DNA from: Alphaproteobacteria bacterium
GTDB taxonomy: Bacteria > Pseudomonadota > Alphaproteobacteria > Rhizobiales > Xanthobacteraceae
Direction of reading: 5' to 3'
Length of the DNA: 9,846 nucleotides
NCBI GenBank assembly: GCA_005884855.1
Contig: VAZS01000365.1
Location: 1 to 9,846 of the forward strand
Within the stretch, counting starts at the first letter, position 1, and each line of letters starts with the position of its first letter. The translations under genes and the position numbers were made by a program. The notes beneath the pieces are model-generated. The model was not told the DNA's origin. It worked only from the letters and a program-made list of their open reading frames with translations, and made no database searches. Shown piece after piece: positions 1-6,226 of this stretch.

Positions 1-668
1 TAGGACAGCGAGTGTTCGGCCTCGCCGACTGGTATCGCGACGGCACCCTGGCGGAGTATCTAGCCATCGAGGCTCGCAATCTCGCGCCGCTCCCGGGCGA
101 CGTCGACTTCACGGTGGGCGCGAGTCTGCCAATCTCGGGCCTCACCGCATGGCAGGGACTGTTCCAGCACGGCCACCTTCAGGCGGGGCAGAGCGTCCTC
201 GCGCATGGCGCGGCAGGCGCGGTCGGTTCGATGGTGACGCAACTCGCACGAGAGGTCGGCGCCTATGTTATCGGCACCGGACGTGCCGCCGACCGTCAGA
301 AGGCGCTCGACTTCGGCGCGAACGAGTTCGTCGACCTCGAGAACGACGACCTGAAAGACGTCGGCGGAGTCGATCTGGTGTTTGATGTCATCGGCGGCGA
401 CATCCAGAAGCGGTCCGCAGGCCTGATTCGAGCCGGAGGAACGCTGGTGACCATCGTCGGACCGGCCGAGGCGCGGCCTGCCGACGGCCTGGCGGTCGAC
501 TTCGTTGTCGAGTCCGATCGTGCCCAACTGACTGAGATCGTCCAGCGGGTGCGGGACGGACGACTGCGGACGAACATCGGCAACGTCTCGACTCTCGACG
601 AAGCCGTCCACGCCTTCAACTCGACCAAGCGACGCGCGGGGAAGATGGTCATCCGCGTTCGTCCGTGA
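1..668 (+). CDS. NADP-dependent oxidoreductase, MDR superfamily (zinc-independent quinone oxidoreductase type), 5'-truncated by window edge
   Basis: The reading frame is open from base 1 (partial codon, then GQRVFGLADWYRDGTLAEY) to the TGA at 666-668, so the gene starts outside the window. About 221 residues are visible; MDR proteins of this type are usually near 310, so roughly 90 residues of the GroES-like catalytic domain are missing. The GTG at 12-14 lies inside the conserved domain and is not the start. Visible landmarks are GTLAEY, the GASLPISGLTAWQGLF helix preceding the nucleotide fold, and the Rossmann glycine motif AHGAAGAVGS (bases about 204-233). No zinc-ligand cysteine cluster is seen in the visible part. 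The end (RAGKMVIRV) is the normal C-terminus of the family. It probably reduces a quinone, enone or similar carbonyl with NADPH in the cytoplasm; the substrate is unknown. A 269-base gap separates it from the next gene, so co-transcription is uncertain. Confidence 0.88.
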   Translation, partial: GQRVFGLADWYRDGTLAEYLAIEARNLAPLPGDVDFTVGASLPISGLTAWQGLFQHGHLQAGQSVLAHGAAGAVGSMVTQLAREVGAYVIGTGRAADRQKALDFGANEFVDLENDDLKDVGGVDLVFDVIGGDIQKRSAGLIRAGGTLVTIVGPAEARPADGLAVDFVVESDRAQLTEIVQRVRDGRLRTNIGNVSTLDEAVHAFNSTKRRAGKMVIRVRP

Positions 669-937
669 GGACTCGGGTAGGGCGAGCGGTTCTTCAACAA
701 AATCGGGGCTAAGCAGACCTGCGCTGGTCAGCCCGGGATTTCGATTTTAAGGGGACATCAGCGAACCCTTGGCCGACATAGTGCGGGAATCGAAGGCAGG
801 GTTGCACCATCCAGGCCCTTCGCCACAATGTGAATTGGCATGAGCGCCTCAACGCCTAGCCAAGAGCAGCTTCTCTGCGTGAGAGTACGGAGGCCGGCAA
901 TTGCGCCCGAAATTTTCATTTTAATTCCGAGAGCATC
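669..937. other. intergenic region upstream of the epoxide hydrolase gene
   Basis: This 269-base gap has no credible coding frame. It becomes AT-richer just before the next start (about 908-928). No convincing -35/-10 pair, terminator or long inverted repeat was found; CACAATGTG near 831 is only a 3+3 palindrome. The promoter of the epoxide hydrolase gene, if it has its own, should lie here. The sequence before the ATG at 938 carries only a weak GAGAG as Shine-Dalgarno. Confidence 0.4.
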
Positions 938-2257
938 ATGATCACGACCCGCGAAATCATCGACCAGGATCGCCGCCGCCTCTTGAGGACGACCATAATG
1001 GGCTTTGCTGCGGTGAGCGCCGCGAGCCTTGCGCCGTCACAACTGATTGCTGCACCCGCGAGCGACGCAATTCGCCCCTTCCGCGTCCACGTCCCGGACG
1101 AGCAGCTCGCCGATCTCCGTCGGCGAATCCTGGCGACGCGCTGGCCGGATCGCGAGACGGTTTCCGATCAATCGCAGGGCGCGCCGCTCGACAAGCTTCA
1201 GCAGCTCGTCCGTTACTGGGGCACCGGCTACAACTGGCGGAAGCTGGAGGCGAAGCTCAACGGCCTGCCGCAGTTCATCACCACGATTGACGGCGTCGAC
1301 ATCCATTTCATCCACGTCCGTTCGAAGCACCCCAACGCGCTTCCGGTGATCGTCACGCACGGCTGGCCGGGATCGATCGTCGAGCAGCTCAAGATCATCG
1401 ATCCGCTCACGAATCCCACCGCACATGGGGGAAGCGCCGAAGATGCGTTCGATATCGTCATTCCGTCGGTGCCGGGCTACGGGTTTTCCGGCAGACCTAA
1501 AGAAACCGGCTGGGATCCGGATCGCATCGCGCGAACCTGGGCGGCGCTGATGAAGCGCCTCGGCCACAGCCGATATGTCGCCCAGGGCGGCGACTGGGGC
1601 ACTCCAATCTCTAGCGCGATGGCACGGCAGAACGCCGAAGGATTGCTCGGCATCCATATCAATCTGCCGGCGACTGTGCCCCCCGAGGTGGCCGCATCGC
1701 TGACCGGCGGGCCTGTACCGGCTGGACTCTCCGACAAGGAACGCGCGCAGGTCGAAGCGCTGATGGCGTCCGGTAAGAGGGGTAACCTCGCGTACTTCAC
1801 GATGATGACCGCGCGACCGCAAACGGTCGGCTACGGCGCGACGGACTCTCCAGTCGGTCTCGCGGCGTGGGTCCTTGTGCATCCCGGCTTCAAGGACTGG
1901 AAGTACGGAGCCGATCCCGCGCAATCCCCCACCAAAGACGACGTGCTGGACAACATCACTCTGTATTGGCTGACCAACACCGCAGCCTCGGCGGCGCGGC
2001 TCTACTGGGAGAACGGTGCGCGCGGCAGCGTCATTGTCGCGGCCGCGCAGAAAACCGGCGAGATTTCGCTTCCCGTCGCGATCACGGTCTTTCCGGAAGA
2101 CGTCTATCGGCCGCCGGAGACATGGGCGCGGCGAGCCTATCGCAACCTGACTTATTATAACGAAGTCGATAAAGGCGGCCACTTCGCCGCCTGGGAGCAG
2201 CCGGAGCTATTCAGTGCCGAGCTCCGCGCTGCTTTCAGATCATTCCGCAAGTCTTGA
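938..2257 (+). CDS. Epoxide hydrolase (microsomal-type, alpha/beta hydrolase with EHN domain), exported, probable Tat signal
   Basis: This 439-residue protein is a microsomal-type epoxide hydrolase that should open epoxides to diols through a covalent ester intermediate. Residues 12-16 (RRRLL) followed by a hydrophobic stretch to an AAPA site near 38-41 look like a twin-arginine signal peptide, so mature enzyme is predicted in the periplasm. The EHN domain begins near 45 (IRPFRVHVPDEQLADLRRR). The oxyanion-hole motif HGWPGS is at 141-146 and the nucleophile is Asp219 in GGDWG. By my alignment with human microsomal epoxide hydrolase, cap tyrosines are Tyr286 and Tyr356, the acid is Asp388 (Glu387 next to it is an alternative) and the base is His415 in KGGHFAAWEQP. 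All expected catalytic parts are present and the length is complete. The start at 938 is preferred because it provides the signal peptide; its Shine-Dalgarno is weak. The cupin gene starts 18 bases after the stop, suggesting co-transcription. The natural substrate is unknown. Confidence 0.93.
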   Translation: MITTREIIDQDRRRLLRTTIMGFAAVSAASLAPSQLIAAPASDAIRPFRVHVPDEQLADLRRRILATRWPDRETVSDQSQGAPLDKLQQLVRYWGTGYNWRKLEAKLNGLPQFITTIDGVDIHFIHVRSKHPNALPVIVTHGWPGSIVEQLKIIDPLTNPTAHGGSAEDAFDIVIPSVPGYGFSGRPKETGWDPDRIARTWAALMKRLGHSRYVAQGGDWGTPISSAMARQNAEGLLGIHINLPATVPPEVAASLTGGPVPAGLSDKERAQVEALMASGKRGNLAYFTMMTARPQTVGYGATDSPVGLAAWVLVHPGFKDWKYGADPAQSPTKDDVLDNITLYWLTNTAASAARLYWENGARGSVIVAAAQKTGEISLPVAITVFPEDVYRPPETWARRAYRNLTYYNEVDKGGHFAAWEQPELFSAELRAAFRSFRKS

Positions 2258-2275
2258 GACAAGAGGAAAGCTCAC

Positions 2276-2674
2276 ATGAAACCCCTTCGGATCATGATAA
2301 CGGCGGCGCTGACGTCCGCAAGCATGCTGATGCTGCAAGCGGCGTACGGACAGCAAGGCGTCAAGCGCACCGATCTGCAACAACACGATCTCAGCATTCC
2401 CGGCCGCGAGGTGATCCAGGTGCGCGTCGACATCGCGCCTGGCGTGGTGGCGCCCAAGCACACCCACCCAGGCGAAGAAATCATCTATGTCCTCGAAGGC
2501 GCGCTGGAGTACGAGCTCGAGGGCAAGCCGCCGGTAACGCTGAAGGCGGGCGACGTATTGTTCGTCCCGTACGGAGTGCCGCACTCGGCGAAGAACGTCG
2601 GCAGCATCAACGCGGCGGAGCTCGCGACCTACATCGCCGATAAGGGGAAACCACTCGTAACGCTAGCCAAGTAA
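2276..2674 (+). CDS. Secreted single-domain cupin protein
   Basis: This 132-residue protein is a small RmlC-like cupin. Residues 1-25 form a Sec signal peptide (MKPLRIMITAALTS..., likely cleavage after AYG before QQG). Cupin motif 1 is intact at about 56-75: GVVAPKHTHPGEE, with His62, His64 and Glu68 as metal ligands. Motif 2 is intact at about 92-107: GDVLFVPYGVPHSAKN, supplying His103. It should bind one divalent metal in a periplasmic beta-barrel. Stand-alone cupins like this are often annotated only as cupin-domain proteins, and the sequence does not show whether this one is an enzyme or a binding/sensing protein. The start is supported by AGAGGAAAG ending 5 bases before the ATG and by the signal peptide. 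It sits 18 bases behind the epoxide hydrolase, which is also exported, so the two may share a transcript and compartment. Confidence 0.9.
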   Translation: MKPLRIMITAALTSASMLMLQAAYGQQGVKRTDLQQHDLSIPGREVIQVRVDIAPGVVAPKHTHPGEEIIYVLEGALEYELEGKPPVTLKAGDVLFVPYGVPHSAKNVGSINAAELATYIADKGKPLVTLAK

Positions 2675-2710
2675 CCGCCAGCTAGACTGCCGTAGTAGGT
2701 GGCTTCACCA

Positions 2711-2716
2711 AAGGAG
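2711..2716 (+). promoter_or_regulatory. Strong Shine-Dalgarno for the 34-codon ORF
   Basis: AAGGAG lies 8 bases before the ATG at 2725. It is one of the best ribosome-binding sites on the plus strand of this window and is the main reason to take the tiny ORF seriously. Confidence 0.55.
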
Positions 2717-2724
2717 ACTTTTCA

Positions 2725-2829
2725 ATGAAGGCGAACAGGCTTCTGGTGAACGGGCTGCTCGCGGCGCCGGCCGGAACTTGGCTCGCCGGCTTTGTCGCCG
2801 AAATGAAAGGGCAGCCCCATGACAACTAA
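2725..2829 (+). CDS. Small ORF, 34 residues, unknown function (possible small protein or truncated gene remnant)
   Basis: ATG at 2725 to TAA at 2827 encodes 34 residues beginning MKANRLLVNGLLAAPAG and ending KGQPHDN. The N-terminal half looks like a short signal peptide or membrane helix (LLVNGLLAAPAGTWLAGFVA), followed by a polar tail. I do not recognise a family. It follows the cupin stop by 50 bases and has an excellent AAGGAG, so it could be the third cistron of the epoxide hydrolase/cupin unit. Alternatively it is the surviving 5' end of a gene whose rest was replaced: the stem-loop-rich sequence begins 4 bases after its stop codon. Support is start context and position only; there is no conserved domain. 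Confidence 0.4.
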   Translation: MKANRLLVNGLLAAPAGTWLAGFVAEMKGQPHDN

Positions 2830-2832
2830 CAG

Positions 2833-2852
2833 CGAAAATGTTTTCATTTTCG
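2833..2852. repeat. Inverted repeat, 8-bp stem with TTTT loop
   Basis: CGAAAATG-TTTT-CATTTTCG is a perfect 8-bp inverted repeat with a 4-base loop, starting 4 bases after the stop of the 34-codon ORF. It is far more AT-rich than its surroundings. There is no T-run after it on the plus strand, so it is not a classical intrinsic terminator. It could be a protein-binding site, an mRNA 3'-end structure, or part of a dispersed repeat. Confidence 0.6.
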
Positions 2853-2859
2853 GGCATCA

Positions 2860-2871
2860 GGGAATTTTCCC
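2860..2871. repeat. Short inverted repeat GGGAA-TT-TTCCC
   Basis: A perfect 5-bp inverted repeat with a 2-base centre lies 8 bases after the first stem-loop. The short centre suits a dimeric protein's DNA site better than an RNA hairpin. Function is unknown. Confidence 0.4.
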
Positions 2872-2927
2872 GCAATTTTGACAGGACTCTCGTAAGCGTC
2901 GCAAGCCTCCATTTCTCACACACTTCT

Positions 2928-2949
2928 CTCCGCTTTCACGGAGTTTTTT
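2928..2949 (+). terminator. Putative Rho-independent terminator of the plus-strand block
   Basis: CTCCG (2928-2932), a 6-base loop, CGGAG (2939-2943) and six T residues (2944-2949) form the classic stem plus T-run. The stem is only 5 bp, so termination may be modest. Its orientation and place fit the end of the epoxide hydrolase/cupin/small-ORF transcript before the oppositely oriented synthetase gene. Confidence 0.5.
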
Positions 2950-3229
2950 CGGCCGTGCGCTGTTTCGGTGTCGCAGCTCGTGCGACTTCGGTCCCCTCCC
3001 GCGCTTAAACGACCCCGGCGCAGCTCGCCCCAAACAAAGGGAAGCGCCGGCGCGAGCTGCGCTGGTCAGCGTCGCGTAGTCCGAGAGAATGACCCCCAGC
3101 CTGCATCAGCGCATCGTCCTTCAACATTTCTAGTCGCGACGGTGGCGAGGTGACGAGGCAGTCTACTCCAGCGAATCTCGATGTGTCGAACAAGGCGGCG
3201 ACAAGCAGTTGGATGTTCGCCAGTGAACG

Positions 3230-4750
3230 TCAGGCGCGTTCGCCGGCTGCGCGACGCCGATGCGCAATCTGTTCGGCTTCCTGGGTCAGCAGGCGGCGAT
3301 CGGGCTTATTGGTCGCGGTTAGCGGAATCGTGGGCCGGAACTCGATAAAGCGCGGATGAGCGAAGGCAGGTCCATTGTCGATCGTAAATTTTTTGATCGC
3401 AGCTTCGTCGAGCTTGGCACCGTCCTGCAGCACGACGAAGGCGAACGGCAGCGAGCCCTTGATTTCGTCTGGGACAGGCACAACCGCAGCTTGGTGCACG
3501 CCGGGCATCCGCTCGACCAGCTTCTCAACTTCGCCCGGCCAGACATTTTCGCCGCCGACCACGAACATGTCGTCAGCGCGGCCGAGGAAATGGAAAAACC
3601 CGTTCTCGTCCCGGCGCATAATGTCTCCGGATCGATACCAGCCGTCGCGCATCACTTCGCCGGTCTTTTCCGGTTGGTTGTTGTAGCCTTCCATCAGCAT
3701 CGGGCTCTTCATGTAAAGCACGCCCTCGTCCGGGGACGGACCTTCCCGAAGCTCGACGAGCGCGCCCGGCACCGGATAGCCCAGCGCCGTGTCCGGGCGC
3801 GGCAAACCGTCGGGATGCGGACCGAATACGCCCGGTCCCGCCTCGGTGGTGCCGTATGCATTGCTGATCGCTGCGCCAGGGAAGAGGCTTTGCACCTTCT
3901 CGACCAGTGACTTGGTCAGCGGCGCCGAACCCATCATCACGTTGGTTACTGACGAGAAGTCGAGCGTTTCGACGAGTTCGCACTCGCGCGCCAGCATCGC
4001 CATCATGGTCGGCACCGATGTCAGCCAGGTCACCCGATACTTGGCGATCGCTTGGGCATAGAGTCGCGCATCGAAGGCCGGCAGCAACACCATTGACGCT
4101 CCGGCGTGCAGCGCCGTCTTGACGCTGATCGTCGCGTTCATGTGGAACATCGGGGCAGCAATGATGTAGCGGTGCTGCGAACGATCGCCGGCGCGTGCCG
4201 CCACATCCAGCGCCCACATCTGCGACTCGTGGGACAGCAGCACGCCCTTCGGCATGCCTGTCGAGCCGGAGGTGTAGAGGATCATGGCGATCTCGCGGGC
4301 TTTCGGTTCGAACGCGGTGAACGGGCCATAGTCGAGCAGCGCGGGGTAGCCATCGGGGGTGTCGAAATCGATGCCGAGTAGATGACCCGGAACCAGCGAC
4401 GCCCGCTCGTGATCGTGAAACACCGCGCGAAGGTCGGCATCCTTGACGATGTATTCGACGGTTTCCCGCGCCAGCTTAAACGAGATCGGCACCGCGACCA
4501 TGCCGGCCCGCATGACCCCGAGATAGACCGCGATCATCGGCGCCGAATTCAGGGACATGATGCCAATGCGGTCGCCCTGCTTGAGCCCCTTGGCAAGCAG
4601 GCCACGCGCCACCGCATCGCAAGCGGCGTCGAGCCCGGCGTAGGTGACTTCGTCCGGTCGGTCGGGCTGACGAAGATCTATGATCGCTATCTTGGCGGGA
4701 TTCTTCGATGGATCGAAGCAGCAACCGAGGTTACGGGACGGCCAGGACAT
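3230..4750 (-). CDS. AMP-dependent acyl-CoA synthetase/ligase (class I adenylate-forming)
   Basis: The protein activates a carboxylic acid with ATP to an acyl-adenylate and transfers it to CoA. Numbered from the GTG at 4753 (507 residues), the ANL-family motifs are complete: P-loop TSGSTGMPKG at 161-170; NAYGTTEAGP at 298-307; WYRSGD with Asp377 at 372-377; hinge/ribose region FLGRADD at 389-395; GGENVWPGEVE at 400-410; and the C-terminal catalytic lysine Lys483 in TATNKPDRR. The C-terminal AMP-binding domain is therefore intact. The codons at the start read GTG-ATG; ATG (4750) is chosen, giving 506 residues, with GGAG 8 bases upstream, and GTG (4753) is nearly as good. Aliphatic, aromatic and malonyl-type substrates cannot be separated by eye. 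It lies 93 bases downstream of the binding-protein gene and is probably the last gene of the minus-strand set. The 5' sequence is clean, with no frameshift. Confidence 0.93.
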   Translation of the reverse strand: MSWPSRNLGCCFDPSKNPAKIAIIDLRQPDRPDEVTYAGLDAACDAVARGLLAKGLKQGDRIGIMSLNSAPMIAVYLGVMRAGMVAVPISFKLARETVEYIVKDADLRAVFHDHERASLVPGHLLGIDFDTPDGYPALLDYGPFTAFEPKAREIAMILYTSGSTGMPKGVLLSHESQMWALDVAARAGDRSQHRYIIAAPMFHMNATISVKTALHAGASMVLLPAFDARLYAQAIAKYRVTWLTSVPTMMAMLARECELVETLDFSSVTNVMMGSAPLTKSLVEKVQSLFPGAAISNAYGTTEAGPGVFGPHPDGLPRPDTALGYPVPGALVELREGPSPDEGVLYMKSPMLMEGYNNQPEKTGEVMRDGWYRSGDIMRRDENGFFHFLGRADDMFVVGGENVWPGEVEKLVERMPGVHQAAVVPVPDEIKGSLPFAFVVLQDGAKLDEAAIKKFTIDNGPAFAHPRFIEFRPTIPLTATNKPDRRLLTQEAEQIAHRRRAAGERA

Positions 4751-4843
4751 CACTTCCGCTCCAGAGAAAGTTCAACGCCACAACCCGCTCGCCGCGCGGG
4801 GCCGCCGCAAAGTTGTATCGCGCCCCGAGCGATGAGCGATCGA

Positions 4844-6100
4844 TCACTTCTTGACTAACGGGCAGGCGCTCTCAGATAACGGGCGGAACGCCTGATCGGC
4901 CGGGATCGTCTCGAGGATATTGTAGAAATCCCATGGTCCGTTCGACTCCGACGGCTTCTTCACCTCCGCAAGATACATGTCGTGCACCATGCGACCGTCG
5001 ATCCGAATGTGGCCCTCGCGCGCGAAGAAATCGCTAATCGGCATCTCGCGCATCTTAGCCATCACGGTCTGCGCGTCCAGCGTCCCGGCCGCAGCGACCG
5101 CCTTCAGATAGTGCATCGTCGACGAGTAATCGCCGGCCTGAGTCGAGGTCGGCATCTTCCCGAATTTCTCCAGGAAGCGCTTCGACCAGGCGCGGGTCTC
5201 GTCGTTACGATCCCAATAAAACGCCTCCGTGAGCAGCAGCCCCTGCGCAGCGTTGAGGCCGAGCGCTTTGGTGTCGTTCAGATTGATTGCCAGACCGACG
5301 ACCTGCTGGTTGCCGCTGCGGCCGATGCCGAATTCGGCTGCCGACCTGATCGAGTTGATCGTATCGGCGCCGCCGTTGGCGAGCGCAATCACGTCGGCGC
5401 CAGAATTCTGCGCCTGCAGCAAAAACGACGAGAAGTCGCTGGTATTGATAGGATGTTTGATCTCCGAAACCACGGTGCCGCCCGCCTGCTCGACGAAGCG
5501 CCGGCTATCGTTCGCGAGCTGGTGGCCGTAGGCGTAATCGGCTTCGAGGATTGCCCATTTCTTCTTGCCACGGCGGACGACGCCATTTGCCGTGCCGCGG
5601 GCGAGCGCATAGGTGTCCCACGTGTAGTGGATGCTGTTTGGCGTGCACTTCTCATTCGTGATCGCCGATGTGCTCGCGCCGTTGACGATCGCGATGCGAT
5701 TCTTCGACTTCGCCAGTTCCATTACGCCGAGCGCCACCGCTGAGTTCATTAGATCGGCAAGCATCACTACGTTCTTCTCGTCAATCCACTCGCGCGAGAG
5801 CGACACGCCGATGTCGGCCTTATTCTGGTGGTCGGCGGAGATCACCTCGATTGGACGGCCAAGCACCTTGCCGCCGAAATCGTCGACCGCCATGTTCACC
5901 GCCACGAGTGCGCCCGGACCAGAGATGTCGGCAAACAGCCCCGACATGTCGGTGAGCACGCCGATCCGCACCGGCGAGGTATCCGCCGCCTTCTGCTGAG
6001 CTGACAAGCTGTCGACAGCTACGGTCGCGAGGCCAAGCCCCGCAAAAAATGCGGCCGTGGCGAGCCGCTTCATCACAGTCCTGCGGTAAACGTTCTTCAT
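4844..6100 (-). CDS. ABC transporter substrate-binding protein, branched-chain amino acid type (Peripla_BP_6-like)
   Basis: This 418-residue periplasmic binding protein belongs to the HAAT/LivK-like group. After the leader it shows the typical opening PVRIGVLTDMSGLFADISGPG (about 43-63), then VNMAVDDFGG and GRPIEVISADHQNKADIG, and later the second lobe region KKWAILEADYAYGHQ (180-193) and FYWDRNDETRAW. The leader has YRRTVM (residues 5-10), compatible with a twin-arginine signal, followed by a hydrophobic stretch and a likely cleavage near LSA|QQ (34); Sec export from the second Met at residue 10 is also possible. Cysteines at 152 and 413 could pair. The start at 6100 is chosen because GGAGGA lies just upstream; an in-frame start at 6187 would add 29 residues that do not look like a leader. 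No permease or ATPase genes are in the window. In related bacteria such proteins also bind aromatic acids, so the ligand need not be an amino acid; it is unknown here. Confidence 0.93.
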   Translation of the reverse strand: MKNVYRRTVMKRLATAAFFAGLGLATVAVDSLSAQQKAADTSPVRIGVLTDMSGLFADISGPGALVAVNMAVDDFGGKVLGRPIEVISADHQNKADIGVSLSREWIDEKNVVMLADLMNSAVALGVMELAKSKNRIAIVNGASTSAITNEKCTPNSIHYTWDTYALARGTANGVVRRGKKKWAILEADYAYGHQLANDSRRFVEQAGGTVVSEIKHPINTSDFSSFLLQAQNSGADVIALANGGADTINSIRSAAEFGIGRSGNQQVVGLAINLNDTKALGLNAAQGLLLTEAFYWDRNDETRAWSKRFLEKFGKMPTSTQAGDYSSTMHYLKAVAAAGTLDAQTVMAKMREMPISDFFAREGHIRIDGRMVHDMYLAEVKKPSESNGPWDFYNILETIPADQAFRPLSESACPLVKK

Positions 6101-6102
6101 AG

Positions 6103-6108
6103 CTCCTC
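6103..6108 (-). promoter_or_regulatory. Shine-Dalgarno deciding the start of the binding-protein gene
   Basis: Read on the minus strand, TTGGAGGAGCT precedes the ATG at 6100, with GGAGGA two bases from it. It is the strongest ribosome-binding site on the minus strand and argues against the longer in-frame start at 6187. Confidence 0.6.
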
Positions 6109-6119
6109 CAACTAGTTGG
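6108..6119. promoter_or_regulatory. Perfect palindrome CCAACTAGTTGG, candidate operator
   Basis: A perfect 12-base palindrome sits in the 5' leader of the binding-protein gene, touching its Shine-Dalgarno, within the 126-base gap after the SDR gene. TetR- and GntR-family dimers use sites of this symmetry and length, and a site here could control the binding protein and synthetase separately from the upstream genes. No second copy was noticed in the window and no regulator gene is present. It could instead be an mRNA feature, although a palindrome without a loop makes a poor hairpin. Confidence 0.5.
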
Positions 6120-6226
6120 TCGTCACTGTTACTTGGGCTCACGCTTAGGGGTAAGAAAACACGGGAAGTAGTTTTTCCGGCCGCCACCGGATTTAGAGAA
6201 CAACAAAACGGGGCCGGAACGAGCGC

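Larger units (their letters stand above)
2830..3229. other. Convergent intergenic region with clustered inverted repeats
   Basis: This 400-base gap separates the plus-strand block from the minus-strand acyl-CoA synthetase. Its left part (2833-2949) is AT-rich against a GC-rich background and holds two stem-loops and a terminator, listed separately. The middle part has one more inverted repeat, GTCGCA/TGCGAC (2970-2986, loop 5). The right part (about 3000-3229) has only short GC-rich open frames on both strands with no domain-like sequence or ribosome-binding site. No terminator for the minus-strand synthetase gene was recognised. Confidence 0.5.

Noticed and set aside
718..731. 14-base match CTGCGCTGGTCAGC shared with about 3057-3070
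   Set aside because: One 14-base match in nearly 10 kb of GC-rich DNA is not far from chance, and the flanks do not align.
1037..2182. Long minus-strand open frame (381 codons) opposite the epoxide hydrolase
   Set aside because: It lies wholly antisense to a gene with complete catalytic motifs, is arginine-rich with no domain-like pattern, and is what GC-rich third positions produce on the opposite strand.
2878..2883. TTGACA as a plus-strand -35 promoter element
   Set aside because: At 17 bases spacing the next hexamer is GCAAGC, not -10-like, and no plus-strand gene follows.
2892..2902. GTAAGCGTCGC, resembling the terminal bases of IS66-family inverted repeats
   Set aside because: No matching opposite end, transposase fragment or target duplication was found, so the match is too short to call an insertion-sequence remnant.
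2968..3193. Short overlapping open frames on both strands in the convergent gap
   Set aside because: They are about 60 codons each, mutually overlapping, and Arg/Ser/Pro-rich, without ribosome-binding sites or recognisable sequence.
4982..5743. Plus-strand open frame of 253 codons within the solute-binding protein gene
   Set aside because: It is antisense to a clearly conserved protein, its translation is arginine/histidine-rich with no motif, and it has no ribosome-binding site.
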